The notes under the pieces were generated by a model. The model was not told where the DNA came from. It worked only from the letters and a program-made list of their open reading frames with translations, and made no database searches. Below are positions 26,732 to 34,746 of a stretch of DNA of 64,000 nt, in pieces (the first letter of the stretch is position 1; the number at the start of each line of letters is the position of its first letter). A program made the position numbers and the translations under genes. Location: contig FR902162.1 of assembly GCA_000437895.1 (NCBI GenBank), positions 85,232 through 149,231 of the forward strand, read 5' to 3'. The DNA comes from Clostridium sp. CAG:914 (GTDB lineage: Bacteria; Bacillota_I; Bacilli_A; RF39; UBA660).

Positions 26732-27207
26732 AAAAATTAAACAATAAAGGTTATCTAACTGTTGAAGTAGTATTAGCAAGTGTAATAGCTTTTGGTCTTG
26801 CATATTTCTTATTGAATCTAACTATTAAAGTAAAAGATAAGAATGACGATATGTTAGTTAAAACAATACTAATTAATGATAAGGCTATAATAGAAAATAA
26901 TATTATGAAAGATAATGATAAATATACTAGTGTAGAATTAGAAGAATGTGCGCAAAAAAAATGTACAATCAGTTTTCTATCAGATACAAATAATAAACTA
27001 ATATATATAAATGTAGAAGGTAAATATCCTAAAATCGAGTGTAGAACAGATGGAAATTTAACATTTTCTAAAGAGTTTAGTAAATATGCTAATGTAGGAA
27101 ATATAAATATTAATGAAACTAGTGATTTATTATCAATAACAATACCTATCACTAATGAGTTTATAAAAGATTATAATTTTGATATAAATATAGAATTAAT
27201 AAAATAG
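26728..27207 (+). CDS. Minor pseudopilin-like protein
   Basis: 159 residues. MKKLNNKG precedes YLTVEVVLASVIAFGLAYF, with Glu at +5 and Tyr instead of Phe at +1. The mature part has cysteines in EECAQKKC and near 111 and is otherwise beta-rich. It ends the three-gene pilin cluster at a bidirectional terminator shared with def. Confidence 0.75.
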   Translation: MKKLNNKGYLTVEVVLASVIAFGLAYFLLNLTIKVKDKNDDMLVKTILINDKAIIENNIMKDNDKYTSVELEECAQKKCTISFLSDTNNKLIYINVEGKYPKIECRTDGNLTFSKEFSKYANVGNININETSDLLSITIPITNEFIKDYNFDINIELIK

Positions 27208-27229
27208 TACCTTAATTAGGTACTATTTT
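27201..27229. terminator. Bidirectional terminator between pseudopilin and def
   Basis: AAAATAGTACCT (27201-27212) pairs exactly with AGGTACTATTTT (27218-27229), loop of five. The ends of the convergent genes overlap its arms. Confidence 0.88.
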
Positions 27230-27776
27230 ATATTTCTCTCATAAAATCTTTGTCTTTAAATGGATTATCTGGATCAATTTTATCAACAAACAATATTCCA
27301 TTCAAGTGATCAAGTTCATGCTGAAAAGCAATTGATAGTTCTTCTCTAGCTCTATATCTTATAGGATTACCATCAACATCATATCCAGTAAAAGTAACTC
27401 TAGCATATCTAGGAACAATACCAACGACATCTCTATTAACACTTAAACAGCCTTCTCCTTCAGATGCATATATAAGTTCTTCAGAATTAGAAATAAGTTT
27501 AGGATTAATTAATACATAATCCTTAAATTTGCCAGGTTCCTCTTCATGACAAACCACAAAAAATCTTTCATTAACGCCAACTTGTGGAGCAGCAAGACCC
27601 ATACCAGGACGAAGATCATATTTTTCAGCATATTCTTCTATCTGACTTAATCTTAAATGTTCTAGCATATCGTGAATTAATTTCTTTTTTTCATTTGATA
27701 AAGGAAAAACAACCTCTTTATTTTCAGCTCTAACTCTTTTATCTTTTTCATCAAGAATATCACAAGTTCTAAGCAT
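27228..27776 (-). CDS. def: Peptide deformylase
   Basis: 182 residues from ATG 27776. All three metal-site motifs are present: GMGLAAPQVG, EGCLSV and QHELDHLNG. The insertions between them match the Gram-positive type 2 enzymes. It removes the formyl group from nascent proteins. ATG 27776 is preferred over an in-frame GTG at 27809, because GAAGGG is placed correctly for it and the start MLRTCDI matches family starts. A terminator separates it from the upstream miniprotein gene, so it may have its own promoter between them or depend on readthrough. Confidence 0.95.
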   Translation of the reverse strand: MLRTCDILDEKDKRVRAENKEVVFPLSNEKKKLIHDMLEHLRLSQIEEYAEKYDLRPGMGLAAPQVGVNERFFVVCHEEEPGKFKDYVLINPKLISNSEELIYASEGEGCLSVNRDVVGIVPRYARVTFTGYDVDGNPIRYRAREELSIAFQHELDHLNGILFVDKIDPDNPFKDKDFMREI

Positions 27777-27826
27777 ACTATCCCTTCTTTCCAAGAAGTA
27801 TTTTAACACATAATATAAAAAAAGGG

Positions 27827-27849
27827 AAGCATTTCCCTTAAAATATAGA
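27827..27849 (-). terminator. Terminator after the YjcZ-like gene
   Basis: On the minus strand AAGGGAA (27849-27843) pairs with TTCCCTT (27838-27832), followed by seven T (27833-27827). Confidence 0.8.
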
Positions 27850-27850
27850 G

Positions 27851-28057
27851 CTAGGCATTAAAAGTTCTAGTACCTATAATTATAACTAGTAAAATAAATA
27901 GTACTAAAACAATAGCAGCAGCACTTCCATATCCTCCATATCCTCCGCATCCACAGCTAGGATATCCGTAACTAGGATATGATTGATATGAAGCACCACA
28001 TCCACATCCACTAGTACCTGTGCCATATCCACTATTGTATCCACCATAGTAATACAT
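27851..28057 (-). CDS. YjcZ-like Gly/Tyr/Cys-rich small membrane protein
   Basis: 68 residues. The first 45 are rich in Gly, Tyr, Ser and Cys (five cysteines, in GCGCG and SCGCGG), followed by a single hydrophobic helix (AAAIVLVLFILLVIIIG) and a short tail. This matches the tiny YjcZ/SscA-type proteins made during sporulation in Bacillus and possibly involved in coat assembly. AAAGGAGGT precedes the ATG. A typical sigma-A promoter was not evident upstream, which would fit sporulation control but does not prove it. Confidence 0.75.
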   Translation of the reverse strand: MYYYGGYNSGYGTGTSGCGCGASYQSYPSYGYPSCGCGGYGGYGSAAAIVLVLFILLVIIIGTRTFNA

Positions 28058-28141
28058 AATAAATACCTCCTTTAAGTATCTAATATAGTTTACTCAAAAA
28101 AGCAAAAATGGTTAAAGTAAAATACCCAATTTAAAAAAATG

Positions 28142-28169
28142 TTTACTTTTTTTGAATTTTTAGTATAAT
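28142..28169 (+). promoter_or_regulatory. Promoter for the mgtC-like gene
   Basis: TTTACT at 28142-28147, a 16-base spacer, and TATAAT at 28164-28169, 26 bases before the ATG. Confidence 0.65.
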
Positions 28170-28194
28170 TATAATAAAGAATAGAGGGAATAAT

Positions 28195-28887
28195 ATGAGT
28201 TTAGAAAAGTTTATAGTTTATTTATTAATATGTTTTTTTCTAAGTTTTTTTATAGGAATAGAAAGACAATATAGACACCGTTCTGTAGGTCTTAGAACAA
28301 CTATTCTAGTAGCTATAGGATCATATTTATTTGTTAATTTTTCATTTTTATTAAATGGATATAACATAGATGTAACAAGAATAGCTGCTCAAATAGTAAC
28401 AGGAATAGGTTTCTTAGGAGCTGGAGTAATATTAAAAGATGGAGTAAAAATTAGAGGATTAACAACAGCAGCAACATTATGGTGTACAGCATCAATAGGA
28501 GTTTTATGTGCTAGTGGTTTTATACTTGAAGCAATATCAGGAACAGTAATAATTTTGTTCTCTAATGTTTTTCTAAGATATGTTAATAAAATAGTCAATC
28601 AAAAAAGTAAATATGAACAAACAAAGGAAGAATTTAAAGTTACAATTACTTCCTCAAAAGATAGAATAAAAGAACTAATAAAAGATATTACCAGTAATAC
28701 AAAATTTAATATAAACAAACTAGATGTTAAGAAAAATACTATTATTTTAAATATTACTTTTTTTAAACCAGAAGAAAAACAAATAACAGAATTTATTGAT
28801 ATAATAAATAAAAAATATGAAATAGAAGAATATAGTTATGAAAAATTAAAAGAAGAAATAAAGATAGAAGAGTATGATGAACTATAA
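28195..28887 (+). CDS. MgtC/SapB family membrane protein
   Basis: 230 residues. The N-terminal 130 residues hold about four membrane helices with the family signatures IGIERQYRHRSVGLRTTIL and GIGFLGAGVILKDG. The C-terminal 100 residues form a cytosolic ACT-like domain. Family members help with magnesium limitation or acid stress, sometimes by acting on the F-ATPase. It has its own promoter and precedes a flippase gene by 26 bases. Confidence 0.92.
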   Translation: MSLEKFIVYLLICFFLSFFIGIERQYRHRSVGLRTTILVAIGSYLFVNFSFLLNGYNIDVTRIAAQIVTGIGFLGAGVILKDGVKIRGLTTAATLWCTASIGVLCASGFILEAISGTVIILFSNVFLRYVNKIVNQKSKYEQTKEEFKVTITSSKDRIKELIKDITSNTKFNINKLDVKKNTIILNITFFKPEEKQITEFIDIINKKYEIEEYSYEKLKEEIKIEEYDEL

Positions 28888-28913
28888 ATTGTAAATTACT
28901 ATAGGGAGAAAAT

Positions 28914-30440
28914 ATGAGAACAAAAAAAATGCTATTAAATGTAATTACAGATATATTACCATATATTATAATTGGAGTAATTGGTCTAGTCAAAATGAAT
29001 GTTTTGATTAAATATGTAGGAGATGTAGGAAATGGTTATTATCAAACTATAAACCAAATTATATCTTATGTCTTTTTAGCACAATTTGGTTTTGACGATG
29101 CTGTAATTTATAGTTTATATAAGCCATTTGCTGAAAAAAATAAAGATGATATTAATAGAATATATTCTGGAAGCAGATATATATTTAAAATAATTGGTAT
29201 AATAATAATTGCCATAGTAGCCATAGTTAGTTTAGGATTATATCTATTCTATGGATTTACAGATGGTTATAGAAGCAGTGCTTTAATATGTTTTATAGTA
29301 ATATGTTGTTCTTATTTAATAGCATATTTTGGAAAAACGCAGACATATCGTTCCATATTATGTTCTAATCAAGAAAAATATATTTATTCTAGTGTTATAA
29401 ATACTTTTAAAATAATATGTGATTTATTAATAATTTTTGCATCTATAAAATTTAGAAATTTAGAAAGTATAGCAATTGTTATATTAATTGTAAAAATACT
29501 AGAAGAAATAACTATGCGAATAGTTGTTAAAAAGAGATATTATTGGTTAAAAGAAGTAGAAAACAAGAATACTACTATGGTAAAAATGGTAAAAGATTTA
29601 GGTGTAAGTCAAATAGGCTATTTAATACTAAATAATGTAGATGCCATATTATTGATGGGATTTCTAGGACCAACCATAGTAAGTATATATACAACATATA
29701 ACTATATATTAAGGTTTTTATCAGAAATAGCCTCTAGAATACAAGTAGTATCAGTATATTCATTTGGTAATGTTTTAGCAAGTGATGAAAAAGAAGAAAA
29801 AGTTATTGGTTTATATAATGAATCATTTACGTTATTTTCAATTATTTCTTTTTCCTTATCATTAACATTTTTACTAGGAATAAGAACTTTTGTAAATCTA
29901 TGGATAAATGATCCAACATATATTCTAAGTTACAGAACAGCTGTATTATTTACTGCAACACTATTCTTAGGTATTATATACTACCCATTATTAACCCTAA
30001 TAAATGCTAATGGACAATTTAAAACCAATAAGAATCATACATTAACATGCGCTATAATTAATTTAATATTATCATTTGTATTAATTAAACCTTATGGTAT
30101 AGATGGTTTATTATTTGCTACATCTTTAGCATATTTTGTAAATATTATCCTAAAAGCTAAGGATACTGGTAAAACAAACTTAAAAAAATTAGGTGTACAT
30201 AAAGTAGTAACAACATATATGATAACAGTAATAATATTTTTTATAGTATGTTATTTATTTAAATATATTGAAATACTTTTCTTCAATAATATTCATTCTA
30301 TATTAACTTGTGTCATAGTATTAGGAATTACCTTTATAGTATTAATATTCCTAATAACTGCAATTATGTACATGATTACCCCAGCTACTAAAGAATTATT
30401 GAATAGAGGAAAAAAATTAATAAAAAGAAAATCATCATAA
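28914..30440 (+). CDS. Polysaccharide/lipid flippase (MOP superfamily, Wzx-like)
   Basis: 508 residues with 12 or more hydrophobic helices spaced along the whole protein and a lysine-rich C-terminus. Segments such as FLGPTIVSIYTTYNYILRF and NANGQFKTNKNHT are typical of MOP exporters of the polysaccharide biosynthesis branch. It probably moves lipid-linked glycans across the membrane. No glycosyltransferase cluster adjoins it, so the cargo is unknown. AGGGAG precedes the ATG and a terminator follows. Confidence 0.88.
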   Translation: MRTKKMLLNVITDILPYIIIGVIGLVKMNVLIKYVGDVGNGYYQTINQIISYVFLAQFGFDDAVIYSLYKPFAEKNKDDINRIYSGSRYIFKIIGIIIIAIVAIVSLGLYLFYGFTDGYRSSALICFIVICCSYLIAYFGKTQTYRSILCSNQEKYIYSSVINTFKIICDLLIIFASIKFRNLESIAIVILIVKILEEITMRIVVKKRYYWLKEVENKNTTMVKMVKDLGVSQIGYLILNNVDAILLMGFLGPTIVSIYTTYNYILRFLSEIASRIQVVSVYSFGNVLASDEKEEKVIGLYNESFTLFSIISFSLSLTFLLGIRTFVNLWINDPTYILSYRTAVLFTATLFLGIIYYPLLTLINANGQFKTNKNHTLTCAIINLILSFVLIKPYGIDGLLFATSLAYFVNIILKAKDTGKTNLKKLGVHKVVTTYMITVIIFFIVCYLFKYIEILFFNNIHSILTCVIVLGITFIVLIFLITAIMYMITPATKELLNRGKKLIKRKSS

Positions 30441-30468
30441 GAGAATGAAAAAACACATTCTCTTTTTT
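30439..30468 (+). terminator. Terminator after the flippase gene
   Basis: AAGAGAATG (30439-30447) pairs with CATTCTCTT (30456-30464), followed by a T run. Confidence 0.88.
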
Positions 30469-30560
30469 AATTTGAAAAAAAATAATAAAATTAAAAAAAA
30501 TAAAAGTAATTTTAAAATTTATTTCGTATAATATTAATGAAAGGACCAAACAAAGGTATC

Positions 30561-30593
30561 GTAAGTAGAATATGTCTGTAAGTAGAATATGTC
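30561..30593 (+). repeat. Tandem 16-bp direct repeat, possible operator
   Basis: GTAAGTAGAATATGTC occurs at 30561-30576 and again, identically, at 30578-30593, a 17-base period. It ends four bases before a perfect -35 box, a position suited to a regulator site. A second TATAAT at 30527-30532 lies upstream of it. Confidence 0.7.
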
Positions 30594-30597
30594 GTTA

Positions 30598-30626
30598 TTG
30601 ACATTGATAATTATATCTAATATAAT
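30598..30626 (+). promoter_or_regulatory. Perfect consensus promoter of an ABC exporter operon
   Basis: TTGACA at 30598-30603, exactly 17 bases, TATAAT at 30621-30626. The predicted transcript start is at about 30633, right at the AAGGAGG ribosome site. Confidence 0.88.
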
Positions 30627-30645
30627 AAAAATCAAGGAGGATTAT

Positions 30646-31539
30646 ATGCTTGAAGTACAAAATGTTACAAAAAAATATGGAAATATAACAGCTGTAGATA
30701 ATTTATCATTTACTGTTGAAGAAGGATGTATATTTGGATTATTAGGACTAAATGGAGCAGGAAAAACGACGACTTTTAGAATGATCTTAGGGCTTATTGA
30801 TGATTATGATGGAAAAATACTATTAAATGGAAAAAAAATAGATTACAAAGTAACGGACATTATAGGATTTTTAACAGAAGAGAGAAGTTTATTAACAAAA
30901 CTTACCGTCGATGAACAAATAAAGTTTTATGGCGCATTAAAGTCATTAGACGAAAAAACAATCGAAGAAAGATTAGATTACTGGTTAGAGAGATTTAACA
31001 TAAAAGAATATAAATCGAGAAAAATAAAGTCGTTATCTAAAGGGAATCAACAAAAAATACAATTTATATCAGCTATCATTAATGAACCAAAATTATTGAT
31101 ACTAGATGAACCATTTTCAGGACTGGATCCAGTTAACGTTGAATTATTCAAAAACATAATATTAGAACTAAAGAAGAAAGGAACAATAATAATATTCTCT
31201 TCTCATAGAATGGAACACGTCGAATTATTTTGTGAAAAGTTAGTAGTTTTAGTAAAAGGAAAGTGTGTTCTAAGTGGGTATTTGAAAGATATTAAAGATA
31301 AGTATAAAAAGAAAAATATAATTGTTAAGGGTGATTTTAATATAGATAAAATAAAAAAATTAGATGGTGTAATAGATATTAAAGAAGAAAATAATAAATA
31401 TATAATATCAATTGAGGATGATAGTTATACTAATAAAATATTCAAAGAAATAAGCAAATATGATATAAAAATGTTTTCTGAAGAAGATCCATCTCTTAAT
31501 GAAATATTTCTATCAGTAGTAGGTGAAAATTATGAATAA
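30646..31539 (+). CDS. ABC transporter ATP-binding protein (NatA-like)
   Basis: 297 residues. Walker A is GLNGAGKTTTFRM, the signature LSKGNQQKIQF, Walker B LLILDEPFSGLDPVN, and the switch His follows in SSHRMEHVE. The C-terminal extension (about 220-297) is the DUF4162-type domain found in NatA and drug-export ATPases. ATG 30646 is chosen because AAGGAGG ends six bases before it and the promoter's -10 lies inside any longer frame. It overlaps the permease gene by eight bases. Confidence 0.93.
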   Translation: MLEVQNVTKKYGNITAVDNLSFTVEEGCIFGLLGLNGAGKTTTFRMILGLIDDYDGKILLNGKKIDYKVTDIIGFLTEERSLLTKLTVDEQIKFYGALKSLDEKTIEERLDYWLERFNIKEYKSRKIKSLSKGNQQKIQFISAIINEPKLLILDEPFSGLDPVNVELFKNIILELKKKGTIIIFSSHRMEHVELFCEKLVVLVKGKCVLSGYLKDIKDKYKKKNIIVKGDFNIDKIKKLDGVIDIKEENNKYIISIEDDSYTNKIFKEISKYDIKMFSEEDPSLNEIFLSVVGENYE

Positions 31540-32827
31540 ATTAGGTTTTTTGACAAAATATTCGTTAGGAAAGAAAATAAAAAGTAAATGGTTTATTGTA
31601 GTAAATATAATCATATTATTAGTAATATCTGCACTTATAAATATGGATTCAATAATTAAATTATTTGGAGGAGACTTCAATAATAATGAAGAAATACTGA
31701 TCATAGATAATATTGGTGTAATAGATACATTTAAAAATGTATATGAAATAAATAATGAATATCTAAAATCAGAAACAAAATATTCCATAGAAGAATATAA
31801 AGAAGGATATGATAGTGCTATAGAAGAAATAAAAGATACTGATAAAATACTTATTGTAATAGACAAAGATGAAACTAATTATATAACTTCTAAGTTAATA
31901 ACTAATAGCAGTATGGATACGATAACTTATACTATAATATCTAATACTCTTGACAGTGTAAAAAGAGAAGAAGTATTAAAAAGTTATAATATAACAAAAG
32001 AAATGTATGAAAAAATAGAAAGTAAAGTAGAAGTTGAGAGAATAATATTAGATTCTGAAAATAAAGATGATAATATGTTAACCAATTTAGTTGTAACTAT
32101 TATAACAATGCCATTTTTCTTCTTAACAGTTTATCTTGTACAAATGATTGGAGCAGAAATAAATGAAGAAAAAAGTACTAAAAGCATGGAAATAATTATA
32201 TCAAACGTAAGTGCTAAAACACATTTTATCTCAAAAATAATATCTTCCAATGTATTTGTTCTAATTCAAGGAGCATTATTAATAATATATTGCATAATAG
32301 GAATTATAATAAGATACTTTGTAAGTGGAAGTATTATCAATAGTTTACCAGTTGAATTGACCACTTTAGGTAGTACTTTATCATCAAGTGGAATAATGGA
32401 TAATATAAAAATAGCATTACCTCTTATGTTATTGTTATTAATAATAACACTATTTGCATATTCAATAGTAAGTGGAGTATTAGCATCCGTAACTACAAAT
32501 ATGGAAGATTATCAACAAATACAAACTCCAATAGTATTAATTCTATTAGCAGGATTTTATTTATCATCGCTAGCAAGTATATTTAAAGGGTCAATCTTTA
32601 TTAAAGTAGCATCTTATTTACCATTTATATCGAGTTTATTAGCTCCAACAATGTATACTCTTGGTGAGTTTAGCTTGTTTGATATGTTAATATCAATATT
32701 ACTAATGGTCGTAACTATATTATTACTTATGAAATATGGATTTAGAATATATAAAGTTGGTATATTAAATTATTCAGATAATAACTTATGGAAAAAAATA
32801 TTTAAATCAATGAAGGGAGAAAAATAA
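31532..32827 (+). CDS. ABC-2 type permease (NatB-like)
   Basis: 431 residues. A first membrane helix lies near 20-42, then an extracytoplasmic loop of about 150 residues, then five or six helices in the C-terminal half, including the family segment INEEKSTKSMEIIISNVSA. This NatB/CcmB-like layout goes with the NatA-like ATPase, for Na+ or drug export. ATG 31532 is preferred to GTG 31523, since AGGTG is spaced for it. Its stop overlaps the next start by one base. Confidence 0.9.
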   Translation: MNKLGFLTKYSLGKKIKSKWFIVVNIIILLVISALINMDSIIKLFGGDFNNNEEILIIDNIGVIDTFKNVYEINNEYLKSETKYSIEEYKEGYDSAIEEIKDTDKILIVIDKDETNYITSKLITNSSMDTITYTIISNTLDSVKREEVLKSYNITKEMYEKIESKVEVERIILDSENKDDNMLTNLVVTIITMPFFFLTVYLVQMIGAEINEEKSTKSMEIIISNVSAKTHFISKIISSNVFVLIQGALLIIYCIIGIIIRYFVSGSIINSLPVELTTLGSTLSSSGIMDNIKIALPLMLLLLIITLFAYSIVSGVLASVTTNMEDYQQIQTPIVLILLAGFYLSSLASIFKGSIFIKVASYLPFISSLLAPTMYTLGEFSLFDMLISILLMVVTILLLMKYGFRIYKVGILNYSDNNLWKKIFKSMKGEK

Positions 32828-33540
32828 TGAAAGGAACATACATTATAATAACATTTAAGGACGGAACTACTAAGACAATTTATACAGGAAAAAATAAAAT
32901 AAAAGAAGCAGATGAACTTACTAAGAAATTTAATGGTCAAAATGAATTGATTGAATGGATAAATAGAGAACTGTTGATAAATAATCCTAAAATAGATCCT
33001 AATCGTGTAAAGTGTGTAACAATAGGACAAAAAAAACATGATAGCTATGACTTTGATGGTAAAATTTCTCCAGTAATGTATGCTTATGATAAAATGGATA
33101 TTTCTAAAATAAAGGAACTTGTTTTAAATTATATACTAGTATCTCCAAATGAAAGAATAAAAATTTTTGGTATTCATTTTGTTCAAACTGATGCCATGTT
33201 AAACTATAGAGATGGATATAAAAATCTAGAAACACAAGATGTTATAAGAACAGTAGAAGCTTATTTTGCTCCATCTAAAAATGGAACTATACCATACAAG
33301 AAATATAGAGATAGTTATTTTAAATTAGTAGAACTTGGAATAATAAAACATGACAATACAAATACGATCAAAACACCTTCTATAGAAACTAATGATGAAA
33401 TGTATAATTATGAAGATAGATTTTTTGATGGTGATATGTTAGACTTAGCATCATGTGAAGAAAATCAAATAGGGTTTGATGGATATGCCAATTACTTAGA
33501 AGGGATATATCCTGCCACATATACTAGAAGGAGAATATAA
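32827..33540 (+). CDS. Unknown protein encoded in the ABC exporter operon
   Basis: 237 residues, soluble, no signal peptide. I do not recognise it. The start (GTYIIITFKDGTTKTIYTG) looks like a small beta domain. The rest is mixed, with aromatic-rich stretches (SYDFDGKISPVMYAYDKMD) and an acidic C-terminus (NYEDRFFDGDMLDLASCEEN). The ATG overlaps the permease stop, so it is translationally coupled to the transporter. Its first 20 residues weakly resemble those of the next protein. Confidence 0.6.
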   Translation: MKGTYIIITFKDGTTKTIYTGKNKIKEADELTKKFNGQNELIEWINRELLINNPKIDPNRVKCVTIGQKKHDSYDFDGKISPVMYAYDKMDISKIKELVLNYILVSPNERIKIFGIHFVQTDAMLNYRDGYKNLETQDVIRTVEAYFAPSKNGTIPYKKYRDSYFKLVELGIIKHDNTNTIKTPSIETNDEMYNYEDRFFDGDMLDLASCEENQIGFDGYANYLEGIYPATYTRRRI

Positions 33541-33543
33541 TTT

Positions 33544-33849
33544 ATGATAGAAGTGAAAACACATAATTATACATTAGTATTAATGTTTAAAGATAAAAAA
33601 ATAATAATCCCCCTAAATGTTAGAAATACAAATTATAACAACATAGAAAGTAATATCGTTGATAAATATAGAAGCATTGAAGAATTAAAAAAAGAATTTA
33701 CCGAAAAATTCGATAATGAAGTAATAGATGTGTATATTGAAGAAGAAATCTATATTCTTTCTCCAGGAATTTCCACAGAAAAAAATATAAAACATTATTT
33801 AAACTTCAATAAAAGAAAAAATGAGCCAAGCTTACTTAAAAAGAGATAA
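33544..33849 (+). CDS. Unknown small protein in the ABC exporter operon
   Basis: 101 residues, soluble, with alternating strands (NYTLVLMFKDKKIIIPLNV) and an acidic helical middle (SIEELKKEFTEKFDNE), ending in a basic tail. No family recognised. The N-terminal F-K-D strand pattern recalls the preceding protein, so the two may be distant paralogues. AAGGAG lies upstream. It is five bases from the Xer gene. Confidence 0.55.
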   Translation: MIEVKTHNYTLVLMFKDKKIIIPLNVRNTNYNNIESNIVDKYRSIEELKKEFTEKFDNEVIDVYIEEEIYILSPGISTEKNIKHYLNFNKRKNEPSLLKKR

Positions 33850-33854
33850 TAAAT

Positions 33855-34742
33855 ATGAAATTAATTAATGAATTTTTAGAATACTTAAAAGTAATAAAAC
33901 ATTATTCAGAAAAAACTATTATTAGTTATGAATTTGATATTTGTGAATTATACAATTATTTTAAAAGTAAAAAAATAGATATAATAAACATAACAAGAAA
34001 AGATACAGAAGCATATTTGGAATTTCTCTATAGCTTAAAAATTGACAAGAATACAATATCAAGAAAATTAAGTAGTATAAGATCATTTTATAACTATTTA
34101 GTAAAAGAAGAAAAAGTATCATATAATTATTTTAATTTAATATCTAATCCCAAACATAAAATAAGTTTACCAAACTATCTTAAAGATAAAGACTTAGATA
34201 AAATGTTTGAAGTACCAGATTTAACAACACCATTAGGACAAAGAAATAGATTAATATTAGAACTATTATATGCAACAGGAATTAGGGTAAGTGAACTGGT
34301 GAACATTAAAATAAATGAAATTAATCGATATAATAGAACCATCAAAGTATTAGGTAAGGGAGAAAAAGAAAGAATAGTAGTGTATGGACATATGTGTGAA
34401 AACATAATGAATATGTATATAAAAGATGGAAGATGTCAATTGTTAAAAAATAAAAATAACGATTATTTACTTCTTAATAAAAATGGCAATAATTTATCGA
34501 CAAGAATGATAAGAAATATTTTAGATGATATAATGATAAAAAGTGGCATTAGAAAACATGTTCACCCACATATGTTAAGACATACATTTGCTACAGATAT
34601 GTTAAATAATGGAGCAGATATTATTAGTGTTAAAGAATTATTAGGACATGAAAATGTTAATACAACAAGTATATATACTCATGTTACTAATGAGCAAATA
34701 AAAAAAGTATATGAATCTTGTCATCCAAGAGCAAAGGAGTAA
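33855..34742 (+). CDS. Tyrosine recombinase, XerC/XerD type
   Basis: 295 residues. The N-terminal SAM-like DNA-binding domain (1-85) is followed by the catalytic domain with Arg in ATGIRVSELVN, Lys in KVLGKGEKERIV, HxxR in HPHMLRHTFATDML, His in LLGHENVNTT and the nucleophilic Tyr in SIYTHVT. All active-site residues are present. The length and form match chromosome-dimer resolvases, not phage integrases. No phage genes or dif-like site was noted nearby. XerC and XerD cannot be told apart from this window. Confidence 0.92.
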   Translation: MKLINEFLEYLKVIKHYSEKTIISYEFDICELYNYFKSKKIDIINITRKDTEAYLEFLYSLKIDKNTISRKLSSIRSFYNYLVKEEKVSYNYFNLISNPKHKISLPNYLKDKDLDKMFEVPDLTTPLGQRNRLILELLYATGIRVSELVNIKINEINRYNRTIKVLGKGEKERIVVYGHMCENIMNMYIKDGRCQLLKNKNNDYLLLNKNGNNLSTRMIRNILDDIMIKSGIRKHVHPHMLRHTFATDMLNNGADIISVKELLGHENVNTTSIYTHVTNEQIKKVYESCHPRAKE

Positions 34743-34746
34743 TATT

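Noticed and set aside
30537..30581. Short frame MKGPNKGIVSRICL overlapping the direct repeat
   Set aside because: It lies five bases after a TATAAT with no ribosome site, and its codons mainly reflect the repeated DNA.
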